Below are positions 32,030-39,741 of a stretch of DNA of 64,000 nt, piece by piece. The DNA lies in NCBI GenBank assembly GCA_029546925.1, contig JAKPQM010000023.1:88182-152181 (forward strand), given 5' to 3'. A program made the translations under genes and the position numbers. This stretch comes from Actinomycetes bacterium (lineage in GTDB: Bacteria; Actinomycetota; Coriobacteriia; Coriobacteriales; Atopobiaceae). The first letter of the stretch is position 1. The number at the start of each line of letters is the position of its first letter. The notes beneath the pieces were generated by a model. The model was not told the origin of the DNA. It searched no databases and saw nothing but the letters and a program-made list of their open reading frames with translations.

Positions 32030-33789
32030 GTCCGTACCCCACGTGCTGCAAACTGCGCATATACGTCCCGTGCATCTAGCTCTACCCTTAAGCCGTTCTC
32101 AAGACAATGATTCACGTAGGCGGCGTAAGCATCGCGTGCGCCCTCATGCCCTGCAAGCAGGTCGTAGGAAGCGCCCTCTTCGACCTTGCGGTCATCTATG
32201 CAATCATTTGCGCTCAGCAGAATGAGGGAGTCGTTCTTGACGCCGCCTGCAGAGACGACCTGCTTGAAGCTCTCCTGTGCTTTTGCGAGATGAGATGTCG
32301 TTTCCACGGAGAACCCCGCGTCGTCCATTGCCTTTGAAAGCGCCTGCCATACGCCAGCTTTAGAGGAATGAAAGACGAGCGTCATCAGGCCGTTGTCCGT
32401 AAGTACACGTTTGGCCTCACGAAGCGAGGCGCATATGCGTGCTCCGTAATCGCCGGCATCTTTGTTTTGCGAGGGGCTTATGATCGCCTCGCAAGTCCTA
32501 TCAGTTGTCGCATCTAGCCACAGCTCGTTTATCTGATTGACCTCGGCATAGGGTATGAAATCGCCAAATGGTGGGTCTGTGAAAACGTATGAGATGGAAT
32601 CGTCGGGTTCTATCAATTTGTCACTGCTCTGGTTGCGCACTTCTACGTGGCCAGAGCAGCCGTTGATATAGGAGAAAGCCCTGACAAAAGGCTTAATTTT
32701 GCGAGTGAGCCCCTTCAGGATGTTCTTCTCGACAGGCAGATTGCTAACGTAGAGCACTCCACTTTGAGCCCCAGTCAAAACGAGATCTCTCGAATCGTGC
32801 TTTGCGACCACTCTTGTCATGATTGTCGAATGCGAGGCGTTGTAGCTGAGAATTAGCAACCTCAGAGCGTCGCGCATGGCTGGTTCGTATGCTTCGGTCG
32901 CACGCCAAAGGGCATCGGTAACTAGGTAGTTTCGCTTGGTGTAGAAGTGGTGCAAGTGCGTTATGCCGCAGTGATATCCGCTTCTATGCAGCTCTCCCCA
33001 TTTGATTGCTCGGGGCGCTGTGCCTGGGAGGAAGTCTAGTTCTTCGATTCGCGCCACGGTTTGCACGTCTATGCTATTTGCAGCTCGACGCCAATTGTTA
33101 CCGTCGGTTTCGCCGTAAAGCAATACAGGAACACGCCGCCTTCGCGTCACATTTTTCTGCAAAAGCTGATCGTAATAAACTTCAGTAGAGAACTCGTTAT
33201 CTGAAGTGGTCGCCGAAGCTCCGCAGTGCGGGCAGGCTCCTACCGACTTTATAGTGAGCGGATCCCATCCGACCATGCCGTCGTAGAAGGTGAACTCTTT
33301 TCTGCAGCTCTTACAAGTGAGTACGCTCGACCAGACAACATGTCGAAGCGTGGATTGTTTTCCGTGCTCATCGACAGTCTCGTATAAATGGCCGTAGTTC
33401 TCTTCAACGCCATGAATCAGTGCCTCTGCAGCCTCAGCAAAATCGGAGGCAATGGGCGGGTTGGTCATCACTCTGGCCGCAAAGGTGCCGTAGGTGCTGA
33501 TGTCATATAACACAGCATTTCTTGGACCCCAAACCGGTGCAGCCCCCAGCTTCTCTGCAATGCTAAGCATTGCCGGCGTAGGATTCTCGCACATTTGTGC
33601 AGCAAGGCCGGTTGCTCCGCTTCCGGAAAAAGAGTCGAGAATCGTATCGCCAGGGTCAGTATGAGTCGCGATGTAGACCGCAATAGATTCCGGTGCTATC
33701 TTCGTGGGATATGCATACGTATTGAAGAAAACGCCCGACCTGAATGAAGGCAGTGCACGTTGGTATAGAGTTGCGAGATCGTCCCTCAC
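32026..33789 (-). CDS. DNA methyltransferase with zinc-ribbon insert (first of three)
   Basis: A 587-residue methyltransferase of circularly permuted or split layout. An N-terminal SAM motif DSFSGSGATGL lies at 52-62, preceded by YPTKIAPESIAVYI. A four-cysteine insert (CKSC near 160, CPHC near 185) is probably a zinc ribbon, and the catalytic TDPPFGD lies near 406. The build resembles DUF1156-type methylases seen in some defence clusters. The start is GTG with AAAGGTG upstream. It is the promoter-proximal gene of the operon, and its last 4 bp overlap the next methyltransferase. Whether it methylates DNA or RNA is not proven by sequence alone. Confidence 0.82.
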   Translation of the reverse strand: MRDDLATLYQRALPSFRSGVFFNTYAYPTKIAPESIAVYIATHTDPGDTILDSFSGSGATGLAAQMCENPTPAMLSIAEKLGAAPVWGPRNAVLYDISTYGTFAARVMTNPPIASDFAEAAEALIHGVEENYGHLYETVDEHGKQSTLRHVVWSSVLTCKSCRKEFTFYDGMVGWDPLTIKSVGACPHCGASATTSDNEFSTEVYYDQLLQKNVTRRRRVPVLLYGETDGNNWRRAANSIDVQTVARIEELDFLPGTAPRAIKWGELHRSGYHCGITHLHHFYTKRNYLVTDALWRATEAYEPAMRDALRLLILSYNASHSTIMTRVVAKHDSRDLVLTGAQSGVLYVSNLPVEKNILKGLTRKIKPFVRAFSYINGCSGHVEVRNQSSDKLIEPDDSISYVFTDPPFGDFIPYAEVNQINELWLDATTDRTCEAIISPSQNKDAGDYGARICASLREAKRVLTDNGLMTLVFHSSKAGVWQALSKAMDDAGFSVETTSHLAKAQESFKQVVSAGGVKNDSLILLSANDCIDDRKVEEGASYDLLAGHEGARDAYAAYVNHCLENGLRVELDARDVYAQFAARGVRT

Positions 33790-34281
33790 GTGCAGTCACC
33801 TTTCCAATCGAGTCTGAGCTTCTTGTCAGTACAACCTATAAATTCTACCACCCGCAAGGTCATCTCGAGGGGAAGGACGCTTGATAAGCGCGGAAGGGTG
33901 CAGGTCGCTCACGTGAACGAACGCCCGGCTTGACATTGCGGGCCCAAAACTAAGAAGAGCATATACCGAGATGACTGCAACGGTTTTCCAACCGACGAAC
34001 CTGCGACCGTTCCGTTGCTGAGACCGTGACCGCACCAGCAAGCGTCACGCCGTTGAGTTTAGTCTGCCGCCGACCTGCGCCCCACGGCACTCCAGCCCCA
34101 TGGCGCGGCCCAACAACGATGACGCTGCGCTTGCGCGGCCTGTGCGCACGGCCCGGCGGCAGACACCCAGCGCAGCCACATGGCAGAGGGCGACCCGAAG
34201 GCCGCCCCCGAAGATCGCTCGTATGCCGTTGTGCCGGTGGCTGTGGCCGCTTACTTCACCAGGCGGAACCCCACGAACCCG
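33790..34281. other. Gene-free stretch upstream of the methyltransferase operon
   Basis: It holds the operon's promoter region (AT-rich sequence near 33825-33850) and otherwise GC-rich sequence without a believable gene, probably prophage decay. Confidence 0.4.
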
Positions 34282-34512
34282 TCAGGCGTCGCGGTGTGCA
34301 CGCGAGCCTGCGGCCGCGTTCATGCTCTCCAGGTCCTCCCAGGCCCCGAAGGCCCAGAGCAGGTCCTCGAGCATGGTCTAGTCGGTCGGGATGAGATCGG
34401 GGTCCACGCCGTCGAGCATCTGGCCCAAGGTTATCGGCTCGTGGTCCTCCAGGCGGTAGACCGTGTCCAGATCGGGGAGCTTCCAGGTGGTGGCTGTCGT
34501 GGTGGTGGTCAT
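34282..34512 (-). pseudogene. Small gene interrupted by an in-frame amber codon
   Basis: From an ATG at 34512 with GGAGG upstream, the frame reads MTTTTTATTWKLPDLDTVYR, then EPITLGQMLDGVDPDLIPTD, a TAG at 34378-34380, and continues in the same frame as TMLEDLLWAFGAWEDLESMN to a stop at 34282. The two parts clearly belong together (76 codons in all). As in the broken gene at 24224, the stop is one transition from a glutamine codon. The function is unknown; it sits on the prophage-remnant strand and is divergent from the HTH gene at 34639. Confidence 0.55.
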
Positions 34513-34638
34513 GGGGTCCTCCAATCGGTAGGGATTAGCAACTGATAATCTGCCATCCATAGAGATTACATATTGCTAATCTGTTCCAGGTAGGATAGAC
34601 TTGAGCCGGACAACCAGCGGATAGAGAGCGAGTTTACC

Positions 34639-34857
34639 ATGAAGATCACCGAGGCCGTCAAGCACATGTGCGAGGAGAGCGGCGACGGAGTCGTGAGCGT
34701 CTCCCAGGCGCTCGGTAAGTCCAGGCTGTACCTGTCCGCCCTCATCAGCCGCGGGAGCTACCCGCGCACCGACACCCTCGTCCAGATTGCCCAGGCATGC
34801 GGCTACAGCGTCGTGCTCGTGCGTGGTGACGAGAGGATCCAGCTGGAGGCGGAGTAG
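34639..34857 (+). CDS. Small XRE-like helix-turn-helix protein
   Basis: A 72-residue protein made almost only of one DNA-binding domain: VSVSQALGKSRLYLSALISR is the turn and recognition helix, followed by TDTLVQIAQACGYSVVLV. It matches the pattern of small phage-type transcription regulators. It is divergent from the interrupted small gene at 34512, and the 126-bp gap between them would hold both promoters. It may be a surviving control gene of the decayed prophage, or the antitoxin-like half of a lost pair. Confidence 0.7.
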   Translation: MKITEAVKHMCEESGDGVVSVSQALGKSRLYLSALISRGSYPRTDTLVQIAQACGYSVVLVRGDERIQLEAE

Positions 34858-34859
34858 CC

Positions 34860-35195
34860 TATACCCCCCTCATGCGAGCCCAACTCGCTCTTGACGTTGA
34901 CAGTGCCGACACCGATTTCCGATGCACGCGCCGTCGCCTCGTCTTCTCCCATCCACCTCACGCGGTACTCATAGGGGTCGAGAGTGATGCCCACCTCCTG
35001 CGTGTCCTGGGCCTTCTCCGTTACAGCGTCCTGAATGATTGAGCTGTCGAACTGAACAGTTATGGCGCCTTCGTCCGGGATCCTCTCGTCTGAGAATCGA
35101 CATGCACATGACAGCCCTAGCGATGTCAACGATGGCACCCCCCAGGCCGATCTCGCGCCGACGGATATTCTCCTTAAGGGCGTTATTTGGCGAAT
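34860..35195 (-). pseudogene. Phage portal protein C-terminal remnant, frameshifted
   Basis: Minus-strand reading in one frame gives ENIRRREIGLGGAIVDIARA then VMCMSIL. Near 35085 the match moves to the next frame as RIPDEGAITVQFDSSIIQD, then EKAQDTQEVGITLDPYEYRV and RWMGEDEATARASEIG. This is the C-terminal helix and clip region of tailed-phage portal proteins (the RxxxFGEDE-type ending). The N-terminal part is lost. Order and strand agree with a phage head module: terminase (36.1 kb), this portal, then capsid (24 kb). Confidence 0.65.
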
Positions 35196-35522
35196 ATAAA
35201 CCTTCTGGTTCCCTCACACCGCAGCCCCCCCTCATTGGGGAGAAGAGGATCACGCTCCTTGCAAGCGCGCATAGCCGGGCGGATGGACCGCCTGCGCGCT
35301 TCGCACGCGCCCTCATCCAGTCACCCCGGCCGCGTATCCGGCGGGAGGATGAACCCGATCCTGCGCAGACAGACCCCCACATGCTCCGGGATCCAATACT
35401 CATCCAGCCCGTTCGCGCCCACGCGAACACCCCCGCAAGTCCTGCCAATAAGGCCAGATGGAGGATCCGCCCGTGATATAGAATCTTGCCGAGGCGGCAG
35501 GACGGGATTTGCGGAGGGATCT
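35196..35522. other. Gene-free stretch
   Basis: Sequence between the portal remnant and the acetyltransferase shows no recognisable gene. Frames are open by GC bias only. It may be degraded portal N-terminal sequence. Confidence 0.4.
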
Positions 35523-35969
35523 GTGGTAGAGCTCAGGGCGATAACAGAGGATAATTTCATCGACGCATTCAACCTCAGGCTTGCGCCGGGACAGGAGGAT
35601 TACGTCTCGCACCCCGTGCGGAGCCTCGCGCAGGCGTACGTCTACAGGGACCAGTGCCAGCCGTTCGGCATCTACGCGGCGGGGAAGATGGTCGGATACG
35701 TAATGGTGATCTACGACCATGACGTTCCCGAGTATGACATCTGGCATATGATGGTCGACGAGTCGATGCAGGGGCGCGGCTACGGTGGCGAGGCTTTGGA
35801 CCGAGTCATCGAATACATCAGGTCGAAACCGCTCGGCGATTCGGGCAGAGTCGCCCTGACCTGCAACAAACGCAATCCCGCTGCAAGGAAGCTGTACGAG
35901 AGCAGGGGCTTCTCAGCAACCGGGAACGAGGACGAGGACGAGATGGAGCTTGTCATGACGGTTGGGTGA
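35523..35969 (+). CDS. GNAT N-acetyltransferase
   Basis: A 148-residue GCN5-related acetyltransferase: motif A VDESMQGRGYGGEALDRVI near 75-93 with the acetyl-CoA pyrophosphate loop (Q/R-x-x-G-x-G/A), and motif B LTCNKRNPAARKLYESRGF near 113-131. The layout is close to SpeG/BltD-type polyamine or small-amine acetyltransferases, but the substrate is not deducible. It starts at a GTG with GGAGGG at 35511-35516. It lies antisense to, and between, the portal and terminase remnants, like a cargo gene of a mobile element. Confidence 0.85.
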   Translation: MVELRAITEDNFIDAFNLRLAPGQEDYVSHPVRSLAQAYVYRDQCQPFGIYAAGKMVGYVMVIYDHDVPEYDIWHMMVDESMQGRGYGGEALDRVIEYIRSKPLGDSGRVALTCNKRNPAARKLYESRGFSATGNEDEDEMELVMTVG

Positions 35970-36126
35970 CGGGTTCCGCATCGGTCTCGCGGCAGAAGGA
36001 CCGGTGTTCGATGGGGGCGGGAAAGATAGACGTCGCCAGCCCGCATGCCGAGGGCCGCACGGGCTCCGCGGGGGCAAGAGCGACAAGGATGGTGAGAGCA
36101 ACGGGAATGACCAGCGGAACCATCGT

Positions 36127-36195
36127 CTAAGCTCGCAAAATGCCGTCCGTCACGGCATAGCGCGCCGCATCGATGGAATGGTTGTATCCCATTCT
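36127..36195 (-). pseudogene. Terminase large subunit, C-terminal tip remnant
   Basis: The minus-strand frame ending at a TAG at 36127 reads MGYNHSIDAARYAVTDGILR. This matches the end of phage terminase large subunits (GxNHAIDAxRYAL), where the conserved His and Asp belong to the nuclease domain tail. Nothing of the upstream protein remains in frame. Short as it is, its position directly before the portal remnant on the same strand supports the call. Confidence 0.5.
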
Positions 36196-36259
36196 GCGGG
36201 CACATGATGTGCATCGAAGGCATCGATGCGCACGGGGGCGCCGCGGGGAAGGGGTTCGC

Positions 36260-36364
36260 GTGAGATTCAGGGACAACCTACTGCATCTGCACCAGCAGAG
36301 GAACATGACGCAGGAGCAGCTCTCCATGTTGGTTGGCGTGTCGCGTCGAGCGTCACGTCATTGA
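36260..36364 (+). pseudogene. Truncated XRE-family regulator
   Basis: From a GTG at 36260 the frame reads VRFRDNLLHLHQQRNMTQEQ then LSMLVGVSRR and stops at 36362-36364. This is the first two helices of a standard XRE helix-turn-helix domain (RxNLxxLRxxxxMTQEQLAxxLGVSR). It is cut just where the recognition helix should continue. The sequence after it turns AT-rich towards 36.6 kb. Confidence 0.6.
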
Positions 36365-36460
36365 GAAGGTTACGATGCGGTTTGCGGTCAACGTTTTCCA
36401 AGGCGCTTCCCCTCGTGTCGGAGTCGGACACGATTTTTCATAAGCGGTGTCCCTTTCGAA

Positions 36461-36474
36461 CTGCATCGAAACAC
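36461..36474 (+). repeat. 14-bp direct repeat, left copy
   Basis: CTGCATCGAAACAC here recurs exactly at 38011-38024. The two copies bracket the second DUF4143 ATPase and about 1.5 kb of lower-GC upstream sequence, and could mark the ends of an inserted segment. Confidence 0.6.
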
Positions 36475-36559
36475 CAGTGCTCTGACTTGAGCAACTATGA
36501 AAAGTTATTCCAACTCCCTTGCGTCTCTGAGTGTGATTATATTATTTGGAATATAAATC

Positions 36560-36577
36560 CATAATTTACAAATTATG
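36560..36577. promoter_or_regulatory. AT-rich palindrome upstream of the second DUF4143 ATPase
   Basis: CATAATTT-AC-AAATTATG (36560-36577), perfect 8-bp arms, stands about 45 bp before the ATG at 36623 in an AT-rich promoter-like region. It is a likely operator or promoter element. Confidence 0.5.
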
Positions 36578-36622
36578 AACTGGCGTGATAAAATGCGTCC
36601 TATAGAGACGGGGGGCATTCCC

Positions 36623-37837
36623 ATGTATATCGACCGCGAAATCGAGAAGATCCTGCACGCTTGTCTGGCTCAGTTCAAGTGCGTGCTCGTTACGGGTGCA
36701 AGACAGACCGGAAAAACCACGATGCTCAAACATGTCCTGGGAAGCGAATACGATTACGTCACGCTCGACGATATCAACGAGCTTGGTAACGCGATCGACG
36801 ACCCGGGCACATTCCTCAATTCTTCGTCGACGCCCATCATCATCGACGAGATCCAGCTTGCCCCGAACCTTTTCCGGCAAGTGAAATTGGTGGTCGACGC
36901 CGAAGATGCGTACGGCTCCGTTGTGCTGACCGGGTCGCAGACCTACAACCTCATGCAGGGCGTGAGCGAGTCGCTGGCCGGCCGCGTCGGCATACTCGAA
37001 CTGGGGTCGCTTTCCCTGAGGGAGATTGCAGGCAATGCGAAGGGCGTTCCCTTCGTTCCCCGCCAGCTGCGACGCAGGGAGGCACCGAAGGCACCTGAGG
37101 GATTCGACCTGTGGTCCCATATCCAGCGAGGTTCCATGCCGCGACTTCAAGATACAGAAGTTGATCGGTACTCCTTTTACAGCAGCTATATCCAGACCTA
37201 TCTGGAACGCGACGTGCGGCAGATAATCAACCTGAAGAACCAGCGCAAGTTCTACAATTTCATGATAGCAGCTGCTGCCCGCACGGGGCAGCTGGTCAAT
37301 GCCAGCGACATGGCAAACGATGTGGATGTCGACGTGAAGACCATCCAGGGCTGGATATCGGTCCTTGAGGCAAGCGGCGTTGTCCGCATCCTGCAGCCTT
37401 TTTGGGCCAATACCGCCAAGCGTTTGGCGAAGACCCCGAAGCTGTACTTCATGGATACGGGACTGGCATGCCATCTCACGGGCTGGAATACATCCGATCA
37501 GCTGAGGCGTGGCGCAATGGCGGGCCATATGTTCGAGACCTTTGTCGTCTCGGAAGTCCTCAAGAGCTATATGAACGCGGGCCGCGACCCACGCAACGTC
37601 TGCTTTTACCGCGATGCGCAGAAGAGGGAAATCGATCTGGTAATCCAAGATGGGAGGACCCTGCACCCCATCGAAATCAAGGCGGGGGCGAATGTTCGTG
37701 TCGAGGCGATAAGGAATTTCGAAGTGCTCGAATCCTTCAAGGATTACGAAGCGGGGTTCGGATGCGTCATCTGCCAGACAGACACTCCGTATATGCTCGC
37801 CGATCGCGTGCAAGCCATGCCCGTCTGGGCGATATAG
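36623..37837 (+). CDS. AAA_14/DUF4143 family ATPase (second copy)
   Basis: A 404-residue P-loop ATPase: Walker A GARQTGKTT at 25-33, Walker B-like PIIIDEIQLAP near 70-80, VVLTGSQTYNLMQGV near 98-112, a winged-helix linker (DVDVKTIQGWISVLEAS near 235-250), and the DUF4143 C-terminal domain with KREIDLVIQD near 336-345, where E/D and K residues of a nuclease-like fold are present. It belongs to another branch than the copy at 18359. The start at 36623 (MYIDREIEK, with GGGGGG upstream) is preferred; an in-frame ATG at 36575 overlaps the palindrome. It is flanked by 14-bp direct repeats. Confidence 0.88.
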   Translation: MYIDREIEKILHACLAQFKCVLVTGARQTGKTTMLKHVLGSEYDYVTLDDINELGNAIDDPGTFLNSSSTPIIIDEIQLAPNLFRQVKLVVDAEDAYGSVVLTGSQTYNLMQGVSESLAGRVGILELGSLSLREIAGNAKGVPFVPRQLRRREAPKAPEGFDLWSHIQRGSMPRLQDTEVDRYSFYSSYIQTYLERDVRQIINLKNQRKFYNFMIAAAARTGQLVNASDMANDVDVDVKTIQGWISVLEASGVVRILQPFWANTAKRLAKTPKLYFMDTGLACHLTGWNTSDQLRRGAMAGHMFETFVVSEVLKSYMNAGRDPRNVCFYRDAQKREIDLVIQDGRTLHPIEIKAGANVRVEAIRNFEVLESFKDYEAGFGCVICQTDTPYMLADRVQAMPVWAI

Positions 37838-38010
37838 GCTACCGGAATGAGGGCCGCCTTTGGCAACCTTATCGCCGTGTCCAACTCCTTGGACTACGAC
37901 GTGGCCACGGTCGTGTTCGATGCCGACAAGAACGTGGTGTGCGAGAAGCCCCTCGTCTCCAACAAGCGCGAGGTGACGCAGACGGTACGTTCACCCCATG
38001 TCTTGAAAAG

Positions 38011-38024
38011 CTGCATCGAAACAC
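38011..38024 (+). repeat. 14-bp direct repeat, right copy
   Basis: Exact copy of CTGCATCGAAACAC at 36461-36474. It lies inside an unrecognised frame (37847-38203) whose start, FGNLIAVSNSLDYDVATVVF, looks like protein sequence but could not be named. Confidence 0.6.
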
Positions 38025-38072
38025 GGGAGAGCCGTATGCTCAGGCGAGAAATGACTAGCTGCGCGCGCTTGG

Positions 38073-38202
38073 AAAGAGAACCATGGACGCGAATGCCTGC
38101 CCATCAACGGAGCGCGCCAAGCGGGCAAGTCATTCATCGTCGTGCGATCCGGCGAGGCAGAGTACGGGTCCTTCAACAAACTCGACTTTACCCTCGGCTA
38201 TG
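38073..38202 (+). pseudogene. AAA ATPase Walker A fragment
   Basis: One frame reads LPINGARQAGKSFIVVRSGE then AEYGSFNKLDFTL. This is the Walker A and following strand of the same AAA_14 family as the intact copies (GARQxGKTxIVRxFG). The expected preceding residues LGKRTMDANA are in another frame, so it is frameshifted, and the rest of the gene is missing. Together with 39468-39608 it shows repeated gain and loss of these ATPases here. The remaining bases of 37838-38401 hold no recognised gene. Confidence 0.55.
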
Positions 38203-38401
38203 AGGAGGGCGGGCGACGACGAGGCCGATCTCCCGGACGTCGTCGCACGTGGGCCTCAAAGCGTGCGTGAGATCTGCCGCATCGTATAATGGCAATGAAA
38301 GCCGTGCAGTACCCGATGGAAGTATCATCGCACCAGATAAGGTCAATGCTCGCCAAGATCGGCACCGCGTATTCTGACGGATCGGGTAGGGGAGGTGGCT
38401 C

Positions 38402-39274
38402 GTGATGATAAGGGCTTCCAAGGCTCTAATGGCTGGCCTGCTCGCCCTCTCCCTGGCTGCCATGCCGAACTGCGCCACGCAGTCGACGACGAACGACGGC
38501 GGGACTGCGCAGGAGGTTGTTGACATGGACGACAAGGTCACGGAGCGCGACATCGAGGTGGCGCAGAGCTTGGGCGCCCCGGAGGACGTACTCGCCTCGA
38601 TGCGAGAGGGAGAGTGGCCCTCGACGCGGTCGAAGAGGAACGTCCGCTATGCCGAGCTCGCCGAGGACCACCTCTCGGCGCGCTACGGCGAGACGTTCCG
38701 TGCCACCGAGGTGAGGCTCTCCACCGGTCTGATGCGCGATCCCCATACCGTGACCTGCGCCGTCGAGACAGGCGAGTACGCCGGGGAGACCTGCGTCGCG
38801 TCGGTTCTCTACACGGATGACCCCCGCTGGGCGGACAACTACCTCTACCTGAGGCTCCACGAGGAGTACGAGCGAAGGCTCACGGCGGCAGCCCAGGATG
38901 CCTTCGGCGACCTGCCAGAGGGGTCGTGGGTGATGGAGGCCGAGATGCTCGACAAGCAGTACCCGAACGTGGGCGCCGACCCGCAAGGCGTGGAGCGCGA
39001 GATCCCACCGGACGCCACCCTCGAGGAGGCGGGGGTATTCGTCTCGGGCCATCTGTGGGTCTTCATCTCTCCCGAGAGCCAGCTCTCCGAGGAGGACTTC
39101 AACGCTCGTGCAGTGAGGATGAACGACGCACTCGACGTGCGGGTGATCTGGTCGGCGGACCAGATCACCCGGCCGCTCGATGGCGCCGAGCTCACGATCG
39201 AGTGGGCGCGAGAAGCCCTTGATGCTGGCGGCTACTCATGGAGCGCGACCGGCAACCTCCTGGGAGATGAGTGA
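38402..39274 (+). CDS. Exported, probably lipid-anchored protein of unknown function
   Basis: A 290-residue protein with an N-terminal signal: basic MMIRASK, hydrophobic ALMAGLLALSLAAM, and a cysteine in PNCAT that could be a lipid-attachment site although the lipobox is imperfect. The mature part is acidic, with YAELAEDHLSARYGETF near 80-96 and a paired cysteine segment (TCAVETGEYAGETCVA). No family was recognised. GGGGAGG precedes the GTG/ATG start pair. Its stop overlaps the next short frame by 8 bp, which suggests it once led into a larger partner protein. Confidence 0.65.
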   Translation: MMIRASKALMAGLLALSLAAMPNCATQSTTNDGGTAQEVVDMDDKVTERDIEVAQSLGAPEDVLASMREGEWPSTRSKRNVRYAELAEDHLSARYGETFRATEVRLSTGLMRDPHTVTCAVETGEYAGETCVASVLYTDDPRWADNYLYLRLHEEYERRLTAAAQDAFGDLPEGSWVMEAEMLDKQYPNVGADPQGVEREIPPDATLEEAGVFVSGHLWVFISPESQLSEEDFNARAVRMNDALDVRVIWSADQITRPLDGAELTIEWAREALDAGGYSWSATGNLLGDE

Positions 39275-39443
39275 CATGGTCTTGGGAGCTGACGAGCTCG
39301 TGCAGCTCAACATGCTCATCTACCAACTGGGATCCAAGGAGAGGGTTGAGAGCGGCAGCTCCAAGATGATCGAAGGCGGAGAACAACCCCGATGGCCATG
39401 CTTGGACGCACCAGGCCTTTCGGGGAGCTCGGACGAGGGATAG
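39267..39443 (+). pseudogene. Truncated downstream partner of the exported protein
   Basis: A 58-codon frame starting MSDMVLGADELVQLNMLIYQ at an ATG overlapping the end of the previous gene. The start looks like a genuine protein N-terminus, but after about residue 35 the sequence becomes low in structure and stops at 39441-39443, just before the ATPase fragment. I read it as a gene cut by an insertion or deletion. The original function is unknown. Confidence 0.4.
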
Positions 39444-39467
39444 CGCGTCATTATAGGCCTCGTTTCC

Positions 39468-39608
39468 ATGCCCGACGTCGATGTGCACGTGACAGGTAGC
39501 ACTGCGCGGCTGCCGTCCAAGGACGTGGTGACCGAGTTTAGGAGACGCGGCCAGGAGTTAGCGATGGTGCCCTTGAGTTTCTCGGAATTCATGAACGCAC
39601 ATGTTTGA
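39468..39608 (+). pseudogene. DUF4143 ATPase fragment
   Basis: The frame reads VDVHVTGSTARLPSKDVVTE, then FRRRGQELAMVPLSFSEFMN, closely matching the sensor region of the intact ATPase at 18359 (VDVYVTGSNSRLLSTDVMTE, then FRGRGDEVRIRPLTFAEFM). Only 46 codons survive before a TGA. It marks the right edge of the island next to the lactose genes, and is the counterpart of the intact family member at the left edge. Confidence 0.75.
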
Positions 39609-39623
39609 CGATTCCGGTGCGAT

Positions 39624-39656
39624 CCGCCCCGCTCGCGGATAATGCGAGCGGGGCGG
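39624..39656 (-). terminator. Hairpin after lacG
   Basis: CCGCCCCGCTCGC (39624-39636) and GCGAGCGGGGCGG (39644-39656) pair perfectly over 13 bp with a 7-base loop, about 85 bp past the lacG stop. There is no clear T-tract on the minus strand, so it may be a weak terminator or an mRNA 3' end stabiliser. Confidence 0.6.
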
Positions 39657-39741
39657 AGGCACACGGTCTGCAGACGCTTCCTGCCCAACGGTTCGCGGCA
39701 GTCCGCATGGTCTCAAGCCCTAGGCAGAGCGCCGGTCTCTC

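Noticed and set aside
26913..33789. A BREX or DISARM system
   Set aside because: The marker genes (pglZ, brxC or brxL; drmA, drmB, drmC) are not present. Only methyltransferases and an AAA_13 ATPase are seen.
24224..34512. Alternative genetic code in this DNA
   Set aside because: Intact genes in the island use TAA, TAG and TGA as normal ends, and the capsid and portal remnants also have frameshifts, so decay explains the stops best.
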